From the NCBI GenBank assembly GCA_028015205.1, contig CM051513.1:47682841-47746840 (forward strand): a stretch of 64,000 nucleotides of DNA, given 5' to 3'. Positions 34,361-45,500 of this stretch are shown here, piece after piece (the first letter of the stretch is position 1; the number at the start of each line of letters is the position of its first letter). The position numbers and the translations under genes are program-made. The DNA is from Mytilisepta virgata. Its lineage: Eukaryota; Mollusca; Bivalvia; Mytilida; Mytilidae. The notes below the pieces were generated by a model. The model was not told the origin of the DNA. It made no database searches and saw only the letters and a program-made list of their open reading frames with translations.

Positions 34361-34711
34361 CTGAAAAAGAAGAACCATTACATGTCTTTTTTTAATCAAA
34401 TCCCATTTCCTTGAAAAATAAATGGTCTGTCCCTAACCATTGAATTCTCAATGTAAACTGAAATGTCTATAACCGCCTTTCGCAAGACATTTGCTTATGC
34501 AACAGATCACTCTTGGTATCTATGGATATAAGCACTGGCAAATAAACCCATATACTTGCCATTTAGCTCCAAATTTCAAATCAATGTTTTAAATAAATTA
34601 CTGATAAGTCAGATTACTTTTACAAGCATATTATATATGGGCTATCCCTTCATGTACTTCCATGATGATAAATATTCATTGTTACAACTAAGTTATGAAA
34701 GAAGTATACCG

Positions 34712-34890
34712 TATAGGGGCGGACATGGAGTACGACCCCCCTTCCCCTAAAATCGAAAAGAATATGATTTTTTTCGTATGAAACCTTGAATTTTTTACAG
34801 AAATACCCCCAAAATTTTCGTGCCTCGCTCCACTCGTCGATCTTATATTCCTTTCCCTCCAATCGAAAATCCTGGATCCGCCCCTGTATA
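34712..34890. mobile_element. MITE with GGGGCGGAnCC ends
   Basis: tataggggcggac at the left and ggatccgcccctgtata at the right are inverted. The ends resemble those of 57520-57662 and 59929-59978. The end sequence is of the hAT-like MITE type; the superfamily is a guess. Confidence 0.6.
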
Positions 34891-36092
34891 CATTATATAT
34901 TATCATTTCAGCATGCAAATGATACACTTGACTGCATGAACGACTATAAGTCGTTATTTAACATTATTGTTCCGAAACAGTGTATTTTACCATCACAAAA
35001 TCTGGAGCTAATCTGTTTTTCTTTAAGATTTTTTTGGCACTATTTTAGCAGTCTGAACTGATGTTAAGAGTATTTTAAAATTCAACATGTTCCTTATAAA
35101 AATTATTTTGTGATTCAAATGTTCTAATTTTTTATAGTGTTATTTTCAAAATAATTACTAATCGTCTGCTTGTTAGCATTAATGCCGGGGGGGGGGGGGG
35201 GGGGGTTCACTTCATATATTGATGGTACTAAGGGGTGAGCCGCTAGAATAGCTTGAAATGCTTGAAAATATATGGCTAGGTCATTAGTTTCAGATTAAAT
35301 ATATGATAAGCCCTATTTTCTTTACATAATGAATATATGAAATGGTCACTTTTCTCAGTATCAAATACAAATCTGATACTTTATTTGATAAACACTTAAG
35401 ATAAGCATTATGAATGGATTTTCTTCACAGCTAGTGTCTTTCTTCATCAGTCAGACTTGACCACTCGATTATCTATTTGATATGTGAAGGTCTTTATTTC
35501 TTAGAAAAATAAAATAAAATAATTTATGTCAGCAAAATAATTTTGTACATAATATGTTTGTGTTAAATTGTTTATAGATCTATTATCACCTTGGGGATCA
35601 ATTAACCCTGTCTAGGATAGGAACCTCATTGCAGGTGGGAGATTACTAATTAATTGTCCATATTTCCTGAATTGTAGTTAATCTGTGTGGTCCTGGGATG
35701 GTCAGGTCAACAAGAGCTGTATACAAATTCATCCATGTTATATCACTTTTGTTTATGACTGCTGACCAGTAAACTTGTACAATTTTCTTTGTTTGGATTT
35801 TTAAATCCCTCCCACTTACCACCCTTTAATTGATCTCTAGACATTTGTTTGTTGTTGGCCAGTTTTACGTTTTTCTCCCCACCTTTGCTTATTTTTGTCA
35901 TTTGTTCATCTGATGTTATGTAATATCATATATAGACATATTTGTTATATGATTAATTAATAATTTGGTAATTTGCAAATTGATTTTATTGCAATTTATG
36001 ATTTTGAATAAATGACCTTGTTTCATTCAATAGGTGTTAGTTTCAATCAATTGCACCAGCAAACATAGCTCGGACTCTGGCATACAATGGTT

Positions 36093-36348
36093 AGGCCATA
36101 ATTAAAAATTTGTTTGTTTCCCCTTACCCGACCCTACCTATTGAAGCTGAGTAGGTAGGTAGGAAGGAATTTTTTTTTTAATTTTTACCAAAAAATGGTT
36201 AAAAATTACTGTTATTTAGCATGTTTATCCAAATTTGAGTAAAAAAAAAAATTTTTGTTTGAAAAGTCAATAAAATTATTTGGGTAGGGCCATTTTTTTA
36301 GGGTCGGTAGGGTAAGGGGAAACAAACAATATTTTAATTTTGGCCTTA
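36093..36348. mobile_element. MITE with ~47-bp terminal inverted repeats
   Basis: Left arm aggccataattaaaaattt and its continuation through gtttccccttacccgaccct is matched by agggtcggtagggtaagggg through attttggcct at the right. Length about 256 bp. A half copy may lie near 40545-40625. Confidence 0.7.
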
Positions 36349-36492
36349 TGAGTTTTGTCTGTCATAAATATATAGATAGGTAAATATAATAGGGGGTGTA
36401 TCCAGACTCTTTCCAAGATATATGGATTAATGCACAAGCCTAATTTTTTTTACAATTTCTAAATGAAATCTTCGTAGCAATATAAAAAATAC

Positions 36493-37322
36493 CTTCTTTT
36501 TCTTCTTTAGGGGTTCTTTGGTATTGATGAAAAAATCTGCTAAAGTTGGAATTAGTCTCCTTTTGGCTTGACTAGAAGGTACATCTTTTGGACGTGCACA
36601 TGAGACAAAATGATTTGGTTGCCACCATATGTTTTTTCTAGAGTTTATCAGTGTCGTTGTCCACATAATTCGAACAGCTGTCGTTGATCTTTGATGCCTG
36701 GGGTGTATAATTCTGTGCATTAGTTTCCTATCACGTTTTGTACCTGGTAAATCTGGAAAAACCGAAAACACAGGACAACCTAAAACTGCCGATAAGGCTA
36801 TCACTGTCCACATATCACCCCATGCATCTTTTTTTGAGAACTCCAACACTGTTCTTTTATACACAGCTTCTATCCCTTCAACAGTTCTCAAATTATCTGA
36901 CGGTTTATAAAGTTCAGAGAATTGTGCATATTGACGAAATGAATTATCTGCCAAGTACCAGTCTTTATGTAATACCATTTCAAATATTATACGGCACCGA
37001 ATTTCAATATGCGAGTCCTGTGATCCAAAAACATACATGGAACCAGCTCTGCAAAGACAATTTCCATCTCCATATATTTGAATGGGTACGAATCCTTTAC
37101 ATAAATCATCGTCTGCAGGGTACAGCTCTTTTGATATAAAATCAACTGCTAGTGTAGATTCTATCTCTTTTACCTCAGGAAAGGCATAGTTTTGAATGTT
37201 GTCAACTTCAGCAGTAACAGTTTGCAATACACAAGAGTAGCCAAATTGTGATGATAATTCAAGTCTTTCCCTCAAGTCCTTAAAATACTGTAGTCTTCGA
37301 GTTTCCATCATGAGAAAGGAAC
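36493..37322 (-). CDS. Exon 1: OTU/vertnin-like domain
   Basis: Met at 37311 is the first usable start in the exon; an upstream exon could add residues. Counted from that Met, the OTU-type active site appears as Asp82-Gly-Asn-Cys85 in IYGDGNCLCR. The partner His234 is in WWQPNHFVSC. Between them are helices with HIEIRCRIIFEMVLHKDWYL and a core AWGDMWTVIALSAVLGCPVFSVFP. OTU enzymes cut ubiquitin chains; vertnin-type proteins share the fold, but activity is not established. The exon is intact for 276 codons and ends at a Lys run with donor AAAAAG|GTATTT. The domain call is firm at the motif level; 'vertnin-like' is from memory of that family. Confidence 0.65.
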
Positions 37323-37509
37323 CTGTATATGAAGAAAAGAAAAAAAATAAATTTATTTTCCACATGCATTTCTGTTCATTCTCTACTTCAAATGATCGTA
37401 TATTAATTTATATAATACTGCTAGTATATCCAGCAAAAATAATGCGCTTTTAAAAGCTGTTTATTCAACTTTCATATATAAAATGAAGTGATAATCATTA
37501 ATCATTTTT

Positions 37510-37625
37510 TGTAATAGAAATAAACTCCCTATATCTTATCTCGGAGTGTGTACATGTATATACCATGATATAAGATAAGGAAGTTTATTTCTTCCTAATA
37601 AAGTAGCCCCTCATCCATTGCATAT
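37510..37625. mobile_element. Palindromic repeat, copy 1
   Basis: agaaataaactccctatatc pairs with gataaggaagtttatttct around a variable loop. The right flank, gcccctcatccattgcatat, is shared with the copy at 56391-56512. Confidence 0.65.
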
Positions 37626-37794
37626 CAGTTGTTAAATGTTTGAGAATAATAATAATAATAATGGGAGAGTTGAAACATCAGAAGCAAGTTCAAGTGACCA
37701 TACGTATCTGGAGGATGAAATAAACAAATTTCCCAATCCTTATCTTTATCTTTTTATTTAACCCGAATAATTCAGCCGTTATATCCCCTACGAA
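37626..37794. other. Spacer with (AAT)n
   Basis: Short aat repeat near 37647-37661; nothing else recognised. Confidence 0.4.
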
Positions 37795-38250
37795 ATTTCA
37801 TGTCCGTATTTTATCCGGTAAGGGTCTGGTTTAGGTCTGGGAAAATGTCTGGATATGGTCCGGATTCTTTCCGGTTTTTGTCTGGGTAACATTAAATTTC
37901 CTACAGTCTGGGCTTGGTCCGGGAAGTCTGGTATTGGCACCTTTTCCCGGAATAACCCAGACTAAACCCAGACTATTTAGTCTGGGAACACAAGATTGTT
38001 CACCCAGAAAAACCCAGACGATTTAGTCTGGGTTTAGTCTGGGTTATTCCGGGAAAAGGTGCCAATACCAGACTTCCCGGACCAAGCCCAGACTGTACAC
38101 CCAGAAAAACCCAGACTAAATCTGGGAACACCGGACCATACTTTTTGGTTACAGTCTGGCATTCCCAGACTCGAATATAATTCTGTGAAAAGTCTGGGTA
38201 TTGGTACCTTTCCCCAGAAAAACCTGGACAATTCCCTGATTCCACTCATT
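37795..38250. mobile_element. Foldback element with perfect 71-bp arms
   Basis: 37904-37974 and 38025-38095 are exact reverse complements (71 bp), with a 50-bp centre. The arms are built from cagtctggg/cccagactg units and contain ggtattggcaccttttcccg. Flanks carry further 'gtctgg' units. The related 'cccagactacaccc' array at 55372 uses the same word. Confidence 0.85.
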
Positions 38251-38780
38251 ATTTTTAGTAATTCCTAAATTAATTCATGTTGTGGCTTCAAGAAAATAAT
38301 AAAATATTAACAAATTTAACATTTCTATTATATATTAGTAAAAATTGTATATATTAATAATAGTTTTTTTTTGTTCATTTTCTGGTCTTTCTGGTTCTCT
38401 TCTTTCTGCAAAAAAAAAAAAAATTGTACATATAATAGCTAGCTACTTATACTAGTACTGCGAAACAGCGTGAAAAAAGCAAGATGTATCCATCTTCTCA
38501 CAGAGACTCGGCTAGAGCAAATCAGTGATTAAACAGTAATTACATTTGATTCATGTTTCATTAATTTTTTGATTGAAGTAAAGACACCCATTTGACTTTC
38601 AAAAAATGATATTTTATATACCAATAAGGCCAAGCCAAATTATTAACTCGCTCCAAAAATTGTTGAATGAAAATTTCGCTTCATTTTTCGCACAATTTTG
38701 ATAAATATTACCACTTTTAAAGCATATGTTAAAATTTTAAAAAGTGTTGCTCGCTCCTAAAATTTTTTAAAAAGTGTTGC
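38251..38780. other. A+T-rich spacer
   Basis: No gene. A direct repeat aaaaagtgttgctc(g/a)ctcctaaa occurs near 38742 and 38770. Confidence 0.45.
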
Positions 38781-39402
38781 TCACTCCTAAACAAGAGGCT
38801 CTCAGGAGCCTGTATCGCTCACCTGCTGCAGGCAGGCCTCACAATTAAGTCTTTTTATTCTGGTAGCCACTTGGCTACCAAATGTAAAAAGTTTAGTTCC
38901 AATTGGTATAGTAGTTTCAGAAGAGAAGACCTTTAAATGCATTTCTCCATAGGGTCCAATGTTAAACTATGTTCACCGCTGCCGGCCATTTTGGATCGAG
39001 CGTGGAACTGTCAGATATATAATTTGACAAACAAAGGGCAATAACTCCAAGATGGGTTTTCAGATTTTTTTAAAAATTGCAGGGTAGGTTACTGTAAGAT
39101 CTTGCCATGCTGATCATGTTTACCCTATGTCAGATTTTCGATATCTGTAACGGTTTTTGAGTTATTAGCCAAAAACAGCAATTTACCCCTATGTTCTTTT
39201 TTTAGCAACAGCGGCCATGATTTTTATCTGATCAATATAAAATGAGGATCATTTGTAGAAAACATGTCATACATCATTCCTATGAAGTCTCAATCCAATC
39301 TGCCCAGCCGTTTCAGAGGATAAGATTTTTTAAAAAGTTAACGACGGACGCCAAGTGATGAAAAAAGCTCACATGTCCTTTTAGGACAGGCGAGCTAAAA
39401 AT
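38781..39402 (-). mobile_element. AGCTCACCTGG-family element, complete copy
   Basis: Left acaagaggctctcaggagcc and right ggacaggcgagctaaaaat mark both ends in minus orientation. Internal ggccattttggatcga and 'cagattttcgatatctgt' segments are of the family type. Confidence 0.65.
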
Positions 39403-40281
39403 GCTAAAATGAAGAATATATTTGAAAAATTTCCATTCCCTCGATACTTTTAAGGCTGAGCAACAATTTTTTGGAATAACAAGCCATAAAATTTTGCTTG
39501 CTCGTAACAGCTTTTTACACAAACGACTGTGAAGTACAAGTAATTAATTTGGAGTGGCCTAAAGTGCAAATTCTGTCTTCTATGGCAACACGTGCTGCCA
39601 TTGCTATGTAGGAATTAACCCAAAAAATAATCGGTATGATTTTCAATTTAACTAAAATTTTCCTGATTTTAAATCGTAAAAATGTAATAATTATAATTAT
39701 TGAATGCAGATTTTTGTAGTTTTATAGGGTTGTAAAAGCATTTACCAGGGTTATTGTCTCATGTACATTTACTCAATATCTTGCATTTTATCATATAATA
39801 CTTATAATACATGTATGTGCTTATAATCTGCAATATTAAAAAACTGCCTAGTAGGTAAAATGTATGATGAGTTGCGTTGACAAAACATGTACCCCATGTA
39901 TAAAAATATTGCAAAAAGTGATCAAGTTCGACAATCTGTATCTTGGAGAAAAAAATCATGGAAATCAAAATCCAAATAGTATGCAAATCTTTACAATATA
40001 TACCAACATTCTGCAAAATAAAAATGTCATACATTGAAAACTGTGGGAGGAGTTGCGTTCATGAAACATGAACCCATGTACATGTATAAAAATGTTGCAA
40101 AAATTACTAAGTTTAACAATTTGTATTTTGGAGAAAAATTCATGGAGATCATCAAAACTGTCTGGATGGTAAATTGTAAGAGGAGTTACGTTAAACAAAC
40201 AATGTATCCCATGTATAATATGATTTTGCATAAATTCAAAAAGGGACGTAACTCTGTTAAAAATATATTGAGCATTCCAAT
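39403..40281. other. Spacer with a diverged tandem repeat
   Basis: 39870-40260 contains about three related stretches with 'gttgcgtt-a-aaaca', 'ccatgtataaaaat(a/g)ttgcaaaaa' and 'tttggagaaaaa'. No gene. Confidence 0.5.
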
Positions 40282-40473
40282 AAGGGCTGTTCCAGGAAAA
40301 CATACATGGGACGGGGGGAATGCGATTTTCTGACAGGGGGACTACCCATAGAAGTGATTATGAATAATGCCTATATAATCGTTGAATTTTTCTTAGTTTT
40401 TAATACCCACCCATATGTGATAAATAAAAGTGCCTCCCCCCATCCCATGTATTTTTTGCTAGAACAACCCTAA
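40282..40473. mobile_element. MITE with GGGCTGTTCCAG ends
   Basis: aagggctgttccaggaaaac, then atacatgggacggggg, is matched in inverse by cccccatcccatgtat, then agaacaaccctaa. Length 192 bp. Confidence 0.7.
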
Positions 40474-40918
40474 GATGGTATGCACAAACAGTGCCTACAA
40501 TAAAATTAAGTTTGTTTGCTGATTACAGGTTATCCAGAAAAATTGGCCCTACCAAAGTAATTTATTTCTTTTTGCTTTTAAATTTTAAATCAATAAAATA
40601 AAAAAAAATTCACAACGTACCTACCCTGATTTAAATATGTTGGTTGGTAAACAGCAAACAAACATTGCAATCCAATGAAAGACATAGGAGTTGCATTGAC
40701 AAACTTTTGTGATGGACGGACACAACAAAATCAACATGTCTTCCATCTGAAGAGGGGAGACATAATTCTGAGAACTTCAAATAATGACTGGAATGCCAAA
40801 CTCTTCCAATGATTATGTGCAATAAAACACTTCATATGTCAGATCTGCTAAATTTAATCTGATAAAATCAGAAAGAGTAGACAAAAACCAGTTAGGGATA
40901 CTTCCAAGATATTCTCCC

Positions 40919-42510
40919 TTAAATTAACCACGGACAGGAACAGCTATTCACTTGCCTTGACAGTTCAATAACATGGTTGGCCAGTGCTTTTTTAATTATG
41001 GTCTTCTTCAGCACTGGCAAGTCTTTTACTTCTTCACATTTGATTCCCATTGCACATCCTGTAAAATATCAAAATTAAAGAATGTTAAATTGACACTATC
41101 TTGAAATGAATTTTTGTAACAATGTCTTATTTTTAACTTATGGTGGATATCCTGGATCATTAACATACAATTACTGCAATTGATGAATGATGAATGAATG
41201 TAAGAATATTCCTCCAGCAACAGTTGTAGAAACTACTTCATCAGGACTTGTCAAACAATCAAAGTTATAATTCTGTCATAAAAGATGCCTTCAACATATA
41301 CAAATCTTATCAAATCAATTTTCACACATACAAACCCATTATTTTAACTCTTCCTGGGGGTAGTTTCACAAAGCTATCTTAGGACTAAGATTTAAGTAAA
41401 ATGGACAAAGATATATCTTAGGACGATGATAGCTTTGTGAAACTACCCCCCTTGAAATCTTATATATCCCTCAACTTTTGAACAATGAACGACAACGCTA
41501 AGAGCGCATGATACGACTGCATCATTTCTAAACAAGAGTGTTTAAGGATGTTCGCTAGTCAGTTTTAAAATAAATACATTTTCAAATAACGGTTATATTT
41601 TAATAGAAAATTGAAAAAGAAGTACTTTAAGTGAAAAAAAATGATAGGTTCGTGATCTCTTTTTTGAGATACAAGCAATTAAAAATTTGGCGGGAAACTG
41701 AACTCCTCTGAAATTTTCATACATTTAACACAGGTGATATTTATCCATTATAGAACATGAAATAATAAAAAGGATTTCATAAATTTTTGTCAGTGTGCTC
41801 CTAAAGATGTAAAAGATGAAATTATGAAAAGAAATTAGGGGGTCAGTGGGCAAAAAAAAATAATGCTTCGAAATGGATAAAACCAGAGGAGTTCGAAAAT
41901 CTGACTGAAATACAAAAACATGACCAGCAAATATCCTTAATAAGTGTTCATTTAAAGTGATTGTGGGTAAAATATTTTGTTGGACAGACAGTCAAACCTT
42001 CCCTACCGGTCACCTTTACTCAACGGCCAGTCTGAATCCTGTCTTATGGTTTTACTATATATTGTAACTCTTTTCATCAGTCACCTCTCTAAGGCGGTCA
42101 GCAGATACCCTTTTTTGAACCAAATTGCTCCTAATAAGTAACTTTAAATAAATGTTGGTTGTTGTTAAGACTTTGTGAAGTTGTGAATACAACTTGTTTT
42201 TGTTGTGCCAAAGGAAAAAAAATATTTTTCACATTAAAAACAATGTAATCCTTTTATTTATATACTGTTTATTCCTTTAAATTTATTAAATCTATAGTTT
42301 TATGGTTAAAATACTAATAGTACCTTCTATTGCTTCCCTAATTTGGGTCTCTACATTTGTATAGCTCTGTAACTGTCTAAGTTCCTCTGCATTTAAGAAG
42401 CAACGTAAAAGTCTCGTTGCAATTTTTTGTCTGGTGTCAACTCCAGTCAATACAGACTGGAGTTGACACTTGGTAATGAACACATTAGACCCTGGTACAA
42501 TTTCAATCAT
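40919..42510 (-). CDS. BEN domain, two exons
   Basis: Exon 42510-42324 encodes MIEIVPGSNVFITKCQLQSV, then ATRLLRCFLNAEELRQLQS; exon 41058-40919 encodes LPVLKKTIIKKALANHVIEL and ends at TAA 40919. The pattern fits BEN: an N-terminal strand with 'V-x-x-x-x-L', the L-L-x-x-x-F-x-x-E-E-L core helix, and a last helix with I-x-x-x-x-x-x-H-V. The junction restores a Gly codon (GAA G|GA). A GC donor could also exist after CTGTCAAG at 40961, giving another C-terminus. Confidence 0.7.
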
Positions 42511-45500
42511 CTAAAATAAAATGCATAGATTGAATAAATTACTTAAAACATACATCTAATTCTAGTTGTTAACAAAAAAAATACCCCAGCTATTAAAACA
42601 TTAAAATCTGTCATTATGATGGAGGAACGGGATATAGGAGGCAATGTGCTTACGAGGTCCCTAACACCACAGAAAATTGCAAGTCAAATGATCTCCCCTT
42701 GATGTCGAAATATAATCATTTTCCTTTATGCACATCTTCATATGGTGTACTACCTTTGCTTAAAGTTTCACTGAAATCCAACAAACCATATAGGAGATGC
42801 GCTAATAAGGTCATCAACATAAAACATGAAAAAAATCATCATAAGTCCAATTATCACCCCTTGATGTGTCTGACGTTGGATCATAATTATTTTCCTTGAT
42901 GCACATCTACATACAGTGTACTAGCTTCAGTTAAATGTTGATTGAATTTGGACAAATCATATAGGAGTTGTGCTTATTAGAATGATGGACGGATGGACAG
43001 ATAGATTCCTATATACCCCCTAAACTAAAATTTATATAAATTGACTGTGTGAAAGTTTCATTAAATATCATTCAGTGGTTTAGGAGAAGTATAGGGGATT
43101 AGATATGGGTACTTCCTTTGCTGGTCAGAAAGGTGTACTATGAAAACCCCATTTAATCCCCCACATTTCAAGTGGGGGTGTAATAATAACATACCTTGTT
43201 TTTCTTTCCATATTCTGGAGCATATACACCAGCTGGTGTGATAGCAGATGCTGAACTGGTTTGAACTGAAAAAATTTTTTTTTTAAGTTAATGCTACTTT
43301 TAGTCTTCCTTTACACCTAGTGCTTATATTGTGATAATGAAAATAAAAACTTAACTCTTTAAGTTAACCAAAATCATATATGATATATGTTATTTTTGCT
43401 CTTATGTTACCAAAAAAGTCATGTTTACTAATCCATGGGATGATAGAATTTTCATAGAATAAAAGCTTTAAAATCAACAAAATGAAAAAATCTTGAGCAA
43501 GTAAATTTTGTCTAAATAACAAATAAAACATACTATCCACATGTAAAGGTACTCCTTACACAGTGTTCCCCGTGTATTAATGTCCTCTATGACTATTGTC
43601 ACCAAATATATATAACAGGAAGGACACAATTCCACAGGACACTATTATGGCTTAGACTCCCACTTACTTGTAAATACAGAAAGGTTCACATTTTTAGTCA
43701 AAAAGAAAACTGACATGCCTACTGTTTAACAAATGGATGCATTGATTATTTCATACCTCTTTCCAATTTCATTTTCAAAGCCTCATATTTCAGTTTGTAA
43801 GGGCAATTTTCTGCTGTGCACTGTTCTTTGTTGTTAGTTTGCTGAAAAGGAACATAATATATATGAAATAATACCCTTTTCTGATAAAACCTATCATGTC
43901 TAGACATATGCTTGAGCATTCTGTTTATTTCAATTTCATTTCAGAAAATTTGCTTGATACTGGCTTAGCAGTATCAGAGGAGAATATTATTAAAATTTCA
44001 TCCCCCCTTTTATATTTTTAGCTCTTGGGGCCATCTTGGTTCAGGGTCAGGAACAACAGACAAATTTTTAAAAGGAGACCACCCAGGGACAATTCCACCA
44101 AAGTTTGGTCTCAATTGGCTCATGATCAGTAGTTTCAGAGGAGAAGATTTTTACATGCAAATAAAATGCTTAAAATTGACAATTAAGGGCCAATAACTCA
44201 AAGACGCATAATCTGATTTAACTAAAAGTTTGGGGCATAAAAAAGAATATAAAGTCCTCATGCCTGCACCATATAACTGTTGTCTAGATGAATTAATTTA
44301 AAACTGCAAACAAATATAAATATCCCAATAATTTGATGGACAGGTTTTAGATTCTCTCTCTGCAAAAAAAAAACAAACAATTATAATTGTCCAGTGGTTT
44401 TTACCTGCATATCACTTTCTTCTTCTACATGTATGTCATTCTCAAGTTTATCTTCTTCTTTTTCTTCTTCTTCTTCTTCTTCTTTCTCATCCTCTTCCTC
44501 TTCTTCACTCATATCAAAATCTTCATCTTCTTCATATTTCCTTTTCTGTCTAAAAATGATTAAAACAATTATACAAAAAATATATGCATTCTAATTTTGT
44601 TATGTATTGAAGCCAATTTCAACAGTGCTGTATGTTTCTAACTTCGAACTTAAAATTCAAAACAGTGCCCAACTCTTGGACAAGGGTCAGGTCATGGTGG
44701 CAGAATGTTTGGTGTGGTTTGATGTGATGACACAATCCCTTTTTAGCATGGATGTACAATTTTTCATGATTTTTTTTCTTTTCACATGTATAAATGCTTA
44801 CAAAGTCCATGAACCATGATAATGAAACCTTTATTTTTCCTAAATACTGTGAGCAAGAATCATTAAGCAAGGTTATCATCCTGAAAACATTTGTTTTGGA
44901 TGAAAGAACAAGAATGGAACAATAATGTCCACAAAAAATCAATTAAAAACAAGGTTGAATTCCTACTGTTAAAAATCTTACAGTTGTTCTAGAAATAAAT
45001 GTATGGGGGAGTGGAAGGCACTTTTAATTTCAGGAGGAGAAGGATACTTTTTCAAAAAAATATCCTATCATTTCAATTCCATCAAATTTGGTAAATACGT
45101 AAATTTGAGTTTAAAAAAATATGGCATTCCAGGCTAGTTTTTGAAAAAAAATGCACTGAAGTCATGTAGTTTCACAATGGATTGTACATAAAATAGTCTC
45201 AAAATGTGAGATAGAAAAAAAATGTTGTTTAATTTTCCTGACTTTTTGACATGACATCAGGCTAAATAGCACTTTGAAAAAAAAGGATTGGGGGTCACCT
45301 GACTTATTTTACAGCTATATCCGAAAAAAAACTAGTAAAAACAAGGATTTTTTTCTGTAATTTTCCATTTAAATTACTTCCCTTTGACAAAAATTGGAAG
45401 AGTTACCTCCCATTTCTAAATTCTGTATTTTTCAATTTTGAAAATATCAAGAGCTTGAAATACAAAAAGATTGTAATTTTTATTATTTTTCTTGTCAGAC

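Larger units (their letters stand above)
34361..36492 (-). other. Intron 1 of the OTU-DDE gene
   Basis: GT-AG, phase 0, 2.1 kb. It holds MITEs at 34712-34890 and 36093-36348 and a run of 19 G at 35187-35205. Confidence 0.5.
29265..37322 (-). pseudogene. OTU/vertnin-like + DDE-like + SAP + Tudor-like fusion gene, last exon broken
   Basis: Three minus-strand exons are joined by canonical GT-AG introns in phase 0: 37322-36493, 34360-33584 and 32627-29265. Exon 1 encodes an OTU-fold domain similar to the N-terminal region of vertnin. Exon 2 encodes a Ser/Pro/Val/Ala linker from a 27-bp minisatellite. Exon 3 encodes an integrase-like body, then SAP-like and Tudor-like domains. Exon 3 has TAA codons in frame at 32379-32381 and 32229-32231 and frame changes near 31390 and 30185. 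Reading frames between the lesions are long and protein-like, so decay is recent, or the assembly has errors. Exon 1 opens in phase 1 behind an acceptor (ttcttcatatacag), so a 5' exon may exist upstream. The gene may be a domesticated or mobile transposase. Confidence 0.65.

Noticed and set aside
33615..34364. Plus-strand frames of 249 and 227 codons (GEATGEAVL-type repeats)
   Set aside because: They are the opposite strand of the 27-bp minisatellite. Splice sites and phase support only the minus-strand frame.
44394..44594. Ser-rich plus-strand frame
   Set aside because: It is the complement of the Glu-rich exon of the BEN gene, which has splice sites on the minus strand.
44607..44942. Overlapping frames of 70 and 107 codons
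   Set aside because: They lie in a BEN-gene intron, with unremarkable composition and no splice signals in matching phase.
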